A DNA stretch of 28,778 bases from an uncultured Kiloniellales bacterium. GTDB lineage: Bacteria > Pseudomonadota > Alphaproteobacteria > Kiloniellales > JAKSDN01. The stretch spans positions 1-28,778 of the forward strand of contig CAMYMY010000053.1 of NCBI GenBank assembly GCA_947259625.1. Reading direction: 5' to 3'. Below, one piece after another: positions 7,784-16,251 of the stretch. The notes under the pieces are model-generated. The model made no database searches. It was not told the DNA's origin and saw nothing but the letters and a program-made list of their open reading frames with translations. The first letter of the stretch is position 1. Each line of letters opens with the position of its first letter. Position numbers and translations under genes: made by a program.

Positions 7784-9779
7784 CTAGCTCGCCGGGGTCA
7801 GCCGCGCGGCCTGTGAGCGTCTTCGCAGTTGAATCAACGATCCTAGGTGGTTCTCGAAGAGTGTCACCTTGGCGAACGGCTCGAGCAGTCTGCGCCTGCC
7901 GACCGCTCGTTCCATGGCCGGATCGAGCCAGATATAGACCGGACCGCTCGTTCCATGGCCGGATCGAGCCAGATATAGACCGGCCGCGAGGCCTGGAGGC
8001 GGAACCGTGCCAAGGGCTGGAAATCGCGATAGTCGTCATAGGTAGGGACCGCGATCCTGACCCGCTGGTGGGACAGAAGGCCATAGTACCAGTCGCCGCT
8101 GGTGGCGAAGATGACCGAATCGGGCTCGATAAAGCCGGCTATGGTGCTGGACAACTCCGCCCGGTCCCTGCGCAGCTGATAGGCCGTCGGCAGGTCGTAG
8201 GTGAAGGCGACCATGGCCGCCCAGACCAGGCTGACCGAAAGCGCCGAGAGGGTCGCGCCGCGTAATCGGACCCGGCCTTGGCCGCGTGTCAGCGCGGAGC
8301 CTAGGGCAAGCGCCAAGACGACGAGGGCAAGGACCAGGGGAAACGACAGAATGACGCCTTCCTGCTGCTCCAAGGGCAGCTCCCGGCTGGCAACGAGCAG
8401 CAGGTACAGGGTGGCCGTCCCGAGGCCGGCGAAGATCGCTGCGCGATGCCACGCGGCCGGCAGACCCTCGGTCAATTCCCGCCAGGCATAGGCCGTCAGG
8501 ATGGAGGTTAGTGGGAATATGGGCAGAAAATATCTGAGGTTCAGGGCCATTCCGCCGTGCCAGGCGAAGGCGGCATAGACGGCGAAGTAGGTCGCCGGCA
8601 CGAGGCATGCCACTCCGAGGGCCGAGGTGTCCCTTCGGCCGCGCAGCAGTTGGGCCAAGGGCAGGACCAACACGACCAGGTAGGGGCAGCTTTGCAGCAG
8701 GGCTTTCTTCAGGCTGCCGAAATACACCATGGCGCCGCCGGCGCTGCGCGACAGTTCCATTTCCCTGATTTCGAGGCCGCGGATCCGGAAGTCGACAAGA
8801 AGCTGATAGGTTCCGTTGGCAAAGCGTGACACCACCTGCCATCCCCACGGTGTCAAAGTCAGGGCCACCAGAAGCAGCGTTGCCCGAACCTGGGGGCGGG
8901 TCGCAGCCCAAAGAGCCGCGGCGACCAGGCAGCCCAGAAACACAACGGGAAGGTACGGCAGAAGAACCGACGCGTTGCCCGAGCCCGACACGCCGTAGGA
9001 AAAGGGGAGGCGATGCCGCACTTCACGTAGTTCGTCGCCGCCAGGACACCCAGTCCCGGCACCGCGGCGATGCAGGTCGCCAGGATAAGCCGGGGACGCC
9101 AGGGGTCCACGAAGGCAAAGGGCAAGAGCAAGGCGGGCAAAACGAAGATCACGTCCAGGCGCACGCCGGTGCCGAATCCCGCGACCAGACCCGCCGTTGC
9201 GGCCAGCGCGACGGACTTGCGCGGATCTGCCGTCTGAAGAGCCGTCACGGCGGCGTAGAGGGCCCCGGCGACGAACAGCATCGACAGGGCGTGGGGCCAA
9301 GCGGCCTGCGAGTATTCCCAGGCGAAGGTCCCCAAGATCAGAATCAGAGCGGCGTTGAGCGCCAGATCGGCGTCGCGAAAGAGCGTGCGGCCGATCAGCA
9401 GGGTCAGGCAGACGACGCCGAGAAAGGCAAAGGCATTGAGGATATATAGGCCCTTGTAGCCGACCAGCAGATACAAGGGAGCGGACAGGAGTGTCGAGAG
9501 ATAGGGGTACGAGGGGATGAGTTGGCCTTCGTGTACCCGCAGAGCGGGAAGCACGAGCTCGGGCGAGGGGAATTCCTCATAGCCGTTCCAGACATGGAGA
9601 TCGCCTCCGGCTGAGAAGCTCCGCGCCATCATATGGTAGACCCCCTCGTCCACACTGAGGTGTCCGCCAGGAGCGAAAAGGAACGAAACGACGAGCGTGA
9701 GTGCAAGAGAGAGGAAAAGTACCGCGGATTTTGGGCCGAACCTCTGCGGCTCCGGTTTGAGTAACGACGCCAAGGTCAT
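7784..9779 (-). pseudogene. GT-C-like membrane glycosyltransferase, broken by a frameshift and a 41-bp tandem duplication
   Basis: Two overlapping frames together match the intact neighbour (9910-11916) along its whole length. The first frame starts at 9779 (MTLASLLKPEPQRFG) and carries HLSVDEGVYHMMARSF, the acidic first periplasmic loop of GT-C enzymes. It stays aligned up to NYVKCGIA, where the match jumps by -1 to PFSYGVSGSG in the second frame; the switch lies at CCCCTTTT (9000-9007). The second frame then matches to VYIWLDPAMERAV, where a perfect 41-bp tandem duplication (7901-7982) shifts the frame again and gives a foreign tail ending at 7864. Removing one copy restores LFENHLGSLIQL, matching LYEHRLGSLVQV of the paralogue, and a stop at 7784. 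The gene is probably inactive unless a -1 slip bridges the first lesion. Confidence 0.82.
7901..7982. repeat. Perfect 41-bp tandem duplication inside the GT-C pseudogene
   Basis: The 41 bases 7901-7941 are repeated exactly at 7942-7982. Both copies carry GACCGCTCGTTCC at the left and GATATAGACCG at the right. Because 41 is not a multiple of three, the duplication replaces the last residues of the encoded protein with an unrelated tail. The identity of the copies suggests a recent slip event or an assembly artefact. Confidence 0.95.
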
Positions 9780-9811
9780 GGAAGCAACAATCCGCGCGAG
9801 GTCGGTACGCC

Positions 9812-9821
9812 GGGGGGGGGG
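9812..9821. repeat. Run of ten G
   Basis: An uninterrupted G10 tract lies 33 bases upstream of the start of the broken GT-C gene (C10 on its coding strand). Such tracts are prone to slippage in vivo and to length errors in sequencing. Confidence 0.9.
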
Positions 9822-9909
9822 ACCGGGTGACGGCCCTGACGGACCCTGTGCCACAAAGGTAAAGAATGGCACAACGGGACCGCCAGGGACGCGGCGCTGG
9901 GGCGGTCGG

Positions 9910-11916
9910 TCAGCCCCGCTGTGCCGGCGGCACACCCTTCGCACCCGGCTCGCGCACTTGCACCAGCGAGCCGAGGCGGTGTTCGTAAAGGGTCTCGGTG
10001 CTCAACGCATGGAGCAGGTGCCGTTCCTCGACCGTCGCAGCGAAGCTCCGGTCGAGCCAGAGGTAGACCGGGTGCCCAGACTCTAGGTGGTAATCGACCA
10101 GAGCTCGGAAGTCCCGGTAGTCGTCGAGACTGGGCACGGCAAGTCTCACCTGCGGTTGCTCCAGAAGGCTGAAGAAGTAGCTCCCATGGGGAACGAACAC
10201 TATGGAATTGGGTTCCACGAAAGGAACGATCTCGCGCGCGAACTCGACCTGCTTCTTGCGCCAGTCGTAGGCGCGCGGCGCGTCGTAGAGCAACCCGACC
10301 ATCACCGCCCAGACCAGGCCGACCGCAAGGGTGGCGGAAGCGGCGCCCCGAAGGTTGGGGCCCGCCTTGGCGCCCAGATGGACGCATGTGGCCACCAGAA
10401 TGAACGTCGCGACTGCAATGACTAGCGGAACGGTGAGAAAGGCGATCTCATGGTGGGCCCAGGTCGCAACGGCTCTCGGTACGAAGATCAGGAAGCAAGC
10501 GACGACCGCCGCGCCGGCTACTACGACGATGCGCCGCCATGCCCGTGTTAGGTTCCGACGCAGATCACGCCACGCGTAGGCGGTTAGAATCGAGGTGAAA
10601 GGCAGTATGGGGAGAAAGTATCGCAGGTTGAAAGCCTGTCCGCCATGCCAGGCAAAATAGGAATATACCCCGATGTAGGCTGCCGGCACTAGGCACAGTT
10701 GTGCGACGGCGGCGCTGTCCTTGTTACCGCGCAGGAGCGCCGACAGGGGCAAGATCAGCACGGTCAGGTAGGGACAGCTTTGCAGCAAGGCCTTTTTCAG
10801 ACTGCCGCGATAGACCATCCCCCCATCCGGGCTACGCAAGAGGGCCGGCTCCGCAATTCCCGGGTCGCGAATGCGTAGGTCCACGACAAGCTGATAAAGC
10901 CCATTTGCGAACTTGGAGATGATGTGCCAGCCCAAAGGTGTCAGCCCCAAGGCGACCAGGAGGAGGGCAACAATCAGGCCGGCCGACCAGCGGTGGCTCG
11001 CCAGCCACGACCGGCCCCGGGATCGTCTCGCCAGCCAGGCGGCTGCGACCACCGCAAATCCCAGAAGCACTACGGGAAGATAGGGCAAGGGACCCGAGGC
11101 GGCGCCGGATCCGACAACCCCATAGGAGAACGGCATCGCGGTGCCGAATTTCACGAGGTTCGTGACCGCCAGCAAGGCCAAACCCGGCACCGTCCCGATG
11201 CAGGCAGCCAGGGCGTGCGAGGGCCGCCACGGGGCTGCGAAGACGAACGGCAGCACGACCGCGGGAAGAGCGAAGACCACATCCAGGCGCACGCCCGTGC
11301 CGAACCCTGCGACCAGACCTGCGGTCATGGCCAGGGCCAGAGATCTGCGCGATGCCGGCGACCGAAGGGCGGTCACGGTCAGGTAAACCGCGCCGGTTAC
11401 GAACAGCATGGACAGGGCATGGGGCCAGGCAGCCTGAGAATACTGCCAGGCGAATCCGCAGAAAATGAGAACCAAACAGGAGTCAATAGCTAAGCCTCGG
11501 TTTTGGAACAGCGCACGCGCCATCAGGAAGCTCAGACCCACGGCAGCAATGAAGGAGACGGCATTGAGGATATAGAGGCCCTGATAGCCGGCCAGCCAGT
11601 ACAGTGGGGTCGCCAAGATGGCCGTGAAGTGGGGGTATTGGGAGAACAGCCGTCCATCGTGCACGCGGAGCATCGGAAGCACGAGTTCGGGCGAGGGGAA
11701 CTCCTCGTAGCCGTTCCACACGCTGAGGCTGCCGCCCGACGAAAAGCTGCGCGCCATCATGTCATAGACGGCCTCATCGACGCTGAAATGCCCGGCTACC
11801 ACGAGAAATATCGAGGCGAACAGGGTCAGCAAGAGAACGAGAACCAAGATCGCCGATTTGATGGTGTATCTTGGGGAGGTGGTTCGAGGCGCGGCGGGCG
11901 TGGGAAATACGGTCAT
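9910..11916 (-). CDS. GT-C-like integral membrane glycosyltransferase (intact paralogue)
   Basis: A 668-residue protein with about a dozen hydrophobic segments. An N-terminal helix (SAILVLVLLLTLFASIFLVV) is followed by HFSVDEAVYDMMARSF (about 43-58), which carries the acidic residues of the first loop of GT-C enzymes such as ArnT and PMT. Further conserved-looking blocks are WNGYEEFPSPELVLP, FGTGVRLDVVF, FAWHGGQAFNLRYFLPILP and a C-terminal soluble part with VPSLDDYRDFRALVDY and VYLWLD. Such enzymes use polyprenyl-phosphate sugars in the periplasm. The GT2 gene downstream is a good candidate source of that donor. The adjacent broken copy matches it along its length, showing a tandem duplication. 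The precise subfamily is not recognised. Confidence 0.78.
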   Translation of the reverse strand: MTVFPTPAAPRTTSPRYTIKSAILVLVLLLTLFASIFLVVAGHFSVDEAVYDMMARSFSSGGSLSVWNGYEEFPSPELVLPMLRVHDGRLFSQYPHFTAILATPLYWLAGYQGLYILNAVSFIAAVGLSFLMARALFQNRGLAIDSCLVLIFCGFAWQYSQAAWPHALSMLFVTGAVYLTVTALRSPASRRSLALAMTAGLVAGFGTGVRLDVVFALPAVVLPFVFAAPWRPSHALAACIGTVPGLALLAVTNLVKFGTAMPFSYGVVGSGAASGPLPYLPVVLLGFAVVAAAWLARRSRGRSWLASHRWSAGLIVALLLVALGLTPLGWHIISKFANGLYQLVVDLRIRDPGIAEPALLRSPDGGMVYRGSLKKALLQSCPYLTVLILPLSALLRGNKDSAAVAQLCLVPAAYIGVYSYFAWHGGQAFNLRYFLPILPFTSILTAYAWRDLRRNLTRAWRRIVVVAGAAVVACFLIFVPRAVATWAHHEIAFLTVPLVIAVATFILVATCVHLGAKAGPNLRGAASATLAVGLVWAVMVGLLYDAPRAYDWRKKQVEFAREIVPFVEPNSIVFVPHGSYFFSLLEQPQVRLAVPSLDDYRDFRALVDYHLESGHPVYLWLDRSFAATVEERHLLHALSTETLYEHRLGSLVQVREPGAKGVPPAQRG

Positions 11917-12252
11917 CGTGATACCGATGGGTGCTGCCGCAGGCCATAGACGGTTGTTGCGCGGAGCGTCCGGCTCCCGCAGCCGCGGGCGAGAGCCACA
12001 ATCTGGGGGGATAAGGTAAATATTTGTCTAACCACTGGCGACTGCAGCCGTTGCGGCGCCGGAGGCTTTCGGCGGTCGGGCCGAGCGGACCTCGGCCAAA
12101 GATGGCGCACCTCAAACACGCACGCGTTATTGGAAAATCCTCGATATGAAAAATAGTTCCTTCAGCCCCGCCTGCCCGACTGCCGCTTGCGGCCGCTCCC
12201 GGCGGGAGCGCCTCGACGTGGAACTGGGTGCGCGGCCCGAGCGCGCGGATAG
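11917..12252. other. Gap between divergent genes, no gene seen
   Basis: These 336 bases separate the minus-strand GT-C gene from the + strand relic. They include AT-richer patches near 12012-12032 and 12127-12156, a likely place for divergent promoters, but no pair of -35/-10 boxes with good spacing was found. No convincing coding frame is seen on either strand. Confidence 0.5.
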
Positions 12253-12506
12253 ATGGAGCATTTGAACGCGGCCATGTCCGAGCCAACCCCCTCCGTAGCA
12301 ATCCTGGACAGATTGCAGGCCCGGCTCGACAGGGCCGGCCGTGGGGCGAGTGCATACGTCGCCTCTTGGCCGCGGACGTACGATCAGGTAGTGACGTTCG
12401 GCGCGGCGAATTCGGTCAACCCTTCCCGAGCTTGCCTAGGCCGCTTTACGAGGGCTTGTCTTTCGTGATCCACGCGGTCGAGCTAGGTTGGCGAGCGCAA
12501 AGCTGA
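12253..12506 (+). pseudogene. 3' relic of a membrane-protein gene, frameshifted (relic A)
   Basis: Two frames joined at a C run (12420-12422) match the end of the truncated gene at 13538-14482. Frame one gives WPRTYDQVV then NSVN; frame two gives PFPSLPRP then GLSFVIHAVE. The counterparts in the other relic are WPRNLDYVV, DNPFPDLSRS and GLFFAIYAVD. Adding one C restores a continuous NPFPSL. Only about 80 residues remain and no upstream membrane part is visible, so it is a decayed fragment rather than a gene. The two relics differ at many residues, so they come from related but distinct genes. Confidence 0.6.
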
Positions 12507-12554
12507 TGCGCCGGACAGCGAGCCAGTTCAGGGGCCAGGAATACCTAAGAGGTC

Positions 12555-12558
12555 GGAG
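12555..12558 (+). promoter_or_regulatory. Ribosome binding site that sets a TTG start
   Basis: GGAG five bases before a TTG at 12564 supports this start. The next in-frame ATG, eight codons on, would leave less of the conserved lead-in to HWWFVARR. Confidence 0.5.
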
Positions 12559-12563
12559 CGCAT

Positions 12564-13301
12564 TTGGAACAGAAAGCCTATTCCCGAATGGCGGAGATCG
12601 AAGGCGCGCACTGGTGGTTCGTCGCGCGCCGCCGCATTCTGCGCGCGGCGATACGCCGCCTCGTGCCGCTGCCACCGGCCGCCCGCCTTCTCGAGGCGGG
12701 GTGCGGGACCGGCGGCAATCTCGCGATGTTGGAGGGCTTCGGAGAAGTGTCGGCTTTCGAGCCCGACGCGCGGGCACGCGAGTTGGCACGCCGCAAGACG
12801 GCAATACAATTGCGTGAGGGCCGTCTTCCAGCCGAGGTTCCCTTCGAGGCGGAAACCTTCGATCTGGTGGTCGCGCTGGACGTCCTGGAACACCTCGATG
12901 ACGATTTGGCCGGCCTGAAGGCCCTGCGCGACAGGATGCGCCCCGGCGGCTGGATGCTGATCACGGTGCCGGCGTATTGCTTTCTCTGGAGCCATCACGA
13001 CGTCGTGCATCACCACAGGCGCCGCTACCGCAAGAAGGCGCTGGTCCGGCTGGCATTGGCGGCCGAGCTTTCCCTGGTGACGGCAACCTATTTCAATACC
13101 CTGTTGTTTCCCGTGGTGGCCGTTGTGCGCTTCGGCAAGAACCTCCTGGGTATCGAAAGTGCCGACGACAGCGATGTGCCCGCACATCCGCTCAACGGCT
13201 TGCTGGGCGCCGTGTTTGCTAGCGAGCGCCATCTGGTCGGCCGAATCGGGCTGCCCATAGGCGTGTCGATCCTGATGCTCGCGCGCAGGCCAGGACCATG
13301 A
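12564..13301 (+). CDS. Class I SAM-dependent methyltransferase
   Basis: A 245-residue protein starting at TTG. The lead-in AEIEGAHWWFVARRRIL is typical of methyltransferases in O-antigen and glycan clusters. Motif I is LLEAGCGTGGNL (42-53), then VSAFEPD, LPAEVPFEAETFDLVVALD, VLEHLDDD and MRPGGWMLITVPAY. The segment HHDVVHHHRRRYRKKAL, common after the core in this group, and a final hydrophobic segment (RIGLPIGVSILMLARR) suggest action near the membrane on a lipid-linked substrate. Its codons read cleanly, unlike the two relics that flank it. The acceptor is unknown. Confidence 0.82.
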   Translation: MEQKAYSRMAEIEGAHWWFVARRRILRAAIRRLVPLPPAARLLEAGCGTGGNLAMLEGFGEVSAFEPDARARELARRKTAIQLREGRLPAEVPFEAETFDLVVALDVLEHLDDDLAGLKALRDRMRPGGWMLITVPAYCFLWSHHDVVHHHRRRYRKKALVRLALAAELSLVTATYFNTLLFPVVAVVRFGKNLLGIESADDSDVPAHPLNGLLGAVFASERHLVGRIGLPIGVSILMLARRPGP

Positions 13302-13537
13302 GGTCCGAGGCCGCCACCACGCCGTGTTCCGGACAAGACTCTCCACGGATGCCGTCTGTCGAGCGCATCCCGCAGGCTTGGCCGGTAGCTGGCACGATAA
13401 CAGCAAGTCTTCGGGCAACCTCTCGCGCTGTGCAACGGATGCCGGGACAAAGGCACGGCCGGTTGGTCGAAAAGGCGGAGCCGGTCTCCGCCTGCAACAC
13501 CCCGCCCGGGGTGGCCCGTTAACGGAAAATTCTTGCT
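13302..13537. other. Non-coding gap between methyltransferase and relic B
   Basis: No convincing gene is seen here or in the first part of the following frame up to about 13720, where residues look Arg-rich and random. If relic B once had its membrane half, it would have lain here, but no matching residues could be picked out. Confidence 0.45.
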
Positions 13538-14482
13538 TTGAATGGAAGTTTCTCCTGGGCGGGTCGGGGCGGTATCCCCGACCCCCTCCGCAGGGGTCCC
13601 CAGACACGACTGCGCGCACGGCTATTTCAACCAGGCAATTCGAACGCGTTCATGACCCTGCAATTCCGTTCCGTCACGGCACTCCAACGACCGCGGTTCG
13701 GACTGAACCAGATCGGCGACAGGCGCGGCGTGGCCTTATTAATGCCTATGTGGCTGTTCAGTCTTGTAGGGGTCGAGTTCCGTCTGCCGTACCTCATTAT
13801 CTGCCTGGTGGTGGCCAGTACGAGTCTGGAAACGAAGAACCGGCCGTTCGTCCCCGCTCTTGCCAGGATGGCGCTCCTTCTGTTCCGTGGTCGGATTTGG
13901 TCGACAACCGAGATTTGGCGCGGTTATGACCAGGAATTCCGGGAGTTTCGGGAAGCGCCCCAGAACATCGATCCGAGCGCCCGGGCGATCGTCGCGCGAT
14001 TCGAGGAACGCCCATGGTTCGTGCTCAGACGGGTCGATTCCCATGTGGTATCGCTGGAGGTCATCAAGTGTTCCGTGTCCCTGCCGGATCTTTTCACGGG
14101 GCCTCACCAGCCGCTCGGCGCCACGCCGGCCTATACGACGATCGATATGCCCAACGGCGATCAACTCGAATTGAAACATCTTGAGATGGGCATCGATCCG
14201 GTTCAAGCCGGGCAGTTGAAGGATACGAGGCTGTCGCGCGGCGCAAGGCCTTATTGGGGCAACTGGCCGCGGAATCTGGATTACGTCGTCATGCTGGACG
14301 CCGACGATCAGGACAATCCCTTTCCGGACCTCTCAAGGTCGGTTCACGTCGGTTTGTTTTTCGCGATTTACGCGGTTGATCGCGACCCGTCCGAGCAAGC
14401 CGTAGTCTACAACCCCTTAGGCCAGAGAAGGCAAATCCCGCCTTCGCGGCCGTGGAGCAGAGTCGGACAAAGGGGATGGTAG
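13538..14482 (+). pseudogene. Truncated membrane protein gene, C-terminal half only (relic B)
   Basis: The frame is open for 314 residues but protein-like sequence begins only near residue 62 (13721): MPMWLFSLVGVEFRLPYL, one membrane segment. A soluble part follows with STTEIWRGYDQEFREFREA, CSVSLPDLFTGPHQPLG and WPRNLDYVVMLD, ending near GLFFAIYAVDR. From memory, large multi-helix proteins of the GT39-like kind end this way, with an MP..LF....RLP helix, then P.LFt..gqqPl and a wp..fDyv block; they normally have several hundred residues before it. That N-terminal half is absent. An ATG at 13742 could still give a 246-residue product, so expression of a stub cannot be excluded. No function is assigned. 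Confidence 0.55.
13561..13584. other. Hairpin-forming inverted repeat
   Basis: GGGTCGGGG, a six-base loop CGGTAT, and CCCCGACCC make a perfect 9-bp stem. No T-tract follows on either strand, so it is not a classic terminator. It lies in the degenerate leading part of relic B. Confidence 0.6.
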
Positions 14483-14594
14483 TCAAAATTCTGAAGGTTG
14501 CCATGACGGATCTTTGCGGCGAGGTCTTCCGTCGCCTTCCCGGGCCGGCGGCGGTGGGCCGGGCCGATCGCGGCTGCAGGGTAAAGGCTGGACG

Positions 14595-16187
14595 ATGAGC
14601 GGCGCGCCGACTGCCTGGTCCGGTCGATCGATGGTCGGCGCGGCTCTGGATGGCCCGGGCGCCATTCCCGTTGTTACAGTCGTCGTCCTGGCCAGCGTCT
14701 ATATCCAGTTCACGTCCCTCATCAATCACGACACGGCTTGGTTCCTCTACTCGGTTGATGCCTTGTTCGAGGGTGGGCGCCTCTACCAGGACATTTTTTT
14801 CGAAGTCAACCCGCCTCTGGCCCTCTATCTGACGATCCCCCCCGTCTATGTCTCGCGGGTCACCGGGCTATTCGCGCCCCACGTCTTTACCGCCTATGTC
14901 TTCGGGCTGATCGCGATTTCGCTTTGGCTGGTTCGCTATCTTCTGACCCGACACGCCGGCCATTCCAGTTCCGTGCGGCGCGGCGTGTTGTTTTCCGCGC
15001 TGCTCGCGTTGGCGGTCTGCCCGGCCGGCAACTTCGGCCAGCGCGAACACCTCATGATGATCCTCGCCCTGCCCTACATGGTCCTCGCGGCGCACCGGGC
15101 GGTCAAGGGGCCGTGCGGCCCGTTCGTCGCGGGTTCACTCGGCGTGTTGGCTGCGCTCGGGCTTGCGCTCAAACCCTACTTTCTCCTGCTTCCTGTCGCT
15201 CTCGAACTTTATCTCTTCTTCGCCGGCCGGCGGCTGACGGGCGTTCTGCGGCCCGAAACTTTGGGTTTGGCGGGGGCGGGACTGCTCTACGGCCTCGCCC
15301 TTGTCTGGTTCACGCCCGATTACCTGACGCGCATTGTCCCGTTCGCACTGCAGGTATTTCACCAGGGCTTCATGAGCTCTCCGGCTGCGGCTCTGTGGCG
15401 CATGGAAACGCTGTTCCTGCCCGTGCTTCTGATCCTGCACGTAGCGACACGGCGGAACCAGTCCGGCAAGGCCTTGGCGGATGTCTTCGCCCTGGCGGCG
15501 GCATCCTTCTTCCTGGCCTACCTGATGCAAATGAAGGCCTGGCCCTATCAGCTCTTCCCGACCACGGCGAGCCTGGTGCTGGCCTTGGGCGCAATCCTGT
15601 CCGGCGGTCGCAGGCAGGCGGCAGACCCGTCGCCGGTCAGCGGGTCGGGGTACATGAGCCGCGCGGCCGCGCCGGTTGCGGCCGTCATGCTCCTGACATT
15701 GGCCGGCGTGGGAATCCTGAACGGCGGTTACCAAAGCATATACGTCGAGCACCTGGCGCCGGTCGTCCGCAAGCATGCGGCCGGGTCCGCGATCTACATC
15801 TTCTCTTCGAATGTCTCGGTGGGGTTCCCGCTGGTGAACGTGACAGGGGTCCGGTGGGCGTCTAGGTTCCCGATGCAATGGCTGTTACCGGGGCTGGTGC
15901 GGCGGCGCGCGGAATTGGCGCAACAGGGTGCGGCGGTCGAGCCCGAAGGACTTCGGGAGATCAGGCGCTATGCCCTCGATGCCGTGGTGGCTGACCTGAT
16001 CAAGTGGTCGCCGGAGATTATTCTAGTCGACGTGCGCGAGGACAAACCCTATTTCGGCGGGCTTCGGTTCGACTATCTTGCGTATTTCTCCAAGGATCCG
16101 CGATTTGCGCAAATCTGGTCTCGCTACGAGTTGCTGATGGATTTCGGGACCTATCATCTCTACAAGCGCCGGCCGACGCCTCACTAA
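14595..16187 (+). CDS. GT-C-like integral membrane glycosyltransferase
   Basis: From the ATG at 14595 the product has 530 residues; an upstream start at 14514 would add an Arg/Gly-rich stretch that does not look like protein. After the first helix (IPVVTVVVLASVYIQF) comes INHDTAWFLYSVDALFEGG and LYQDIFFEVNPPLALYL, a pattern typical of the first periplasmic loop of GT39/PMT-like enzymes with its acidic residues. Many helices follow, for example AFVAG-like and LLPVALELYLFF segments, then a soluble C-terminal part with SPEIILVDVREDKPYFGG. It is likely a periplasmic transferase using a polyprenyl-phosphate sugar. The PAP2 gene follows after 64 bases. Confidence 0.75.
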   Translation: MSGAPTAWSGRSMVGAALDGPGAIPVVTVVVLASVYIQFTSLINHDTAWFLYSVDALFEGGRLYQDIFFEVNPPLALYLTIPPVYVSRVTGLFAPHVFTAYVFGLIAISLWLVRYLLTRHAGHSSSVRRGVLFSALLALAVCPAGNFGQREHLMMILALPYMVLAAHRAVKGPCGPFVAGSLGVLAALGLALKPYFLLLPVALELYLFFAGRRLTGVLRPETLGLAGAGLLYGLALVWFTPDYLTRIVPFALQVFHQGFMSSPAAALWRMETLFLPVLLILHVATRRNQSGKALADVFALAAASFFLAYLMQMKAWPYQLFPTTASLVLALGAILSGGRRQAADPSPVSGSGYMSRAAAPVAAVMLLTLAGVGILNGGYQSIYVEHLAPVVRKHAAGSAIYIFSSNVSVGFPLVNVTGVRWASRFPMQWLLPGLVRRRAELAQQGAAVEPEGLREIRRYALDAVVADLIKWSPEIILVDVREDKPYFGGLRFDYLAYFSKDPRFAQIWSRYELLMDFGTYHLYKRRPTPH

Positions 16188-16251
16188 GCCTTAACCAATC
16201 TGTTACACTATTTCAGCCCGCAGCAACGCTGGGTTCGGGAGAGACTTTGCC

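Noticed and set aside
13324..13929. Plus-strand frame of 201 codons overlapping relic B
   Set aside because: The residues have no recognisable pattern, and the relic B frame carries the family-like blocks.
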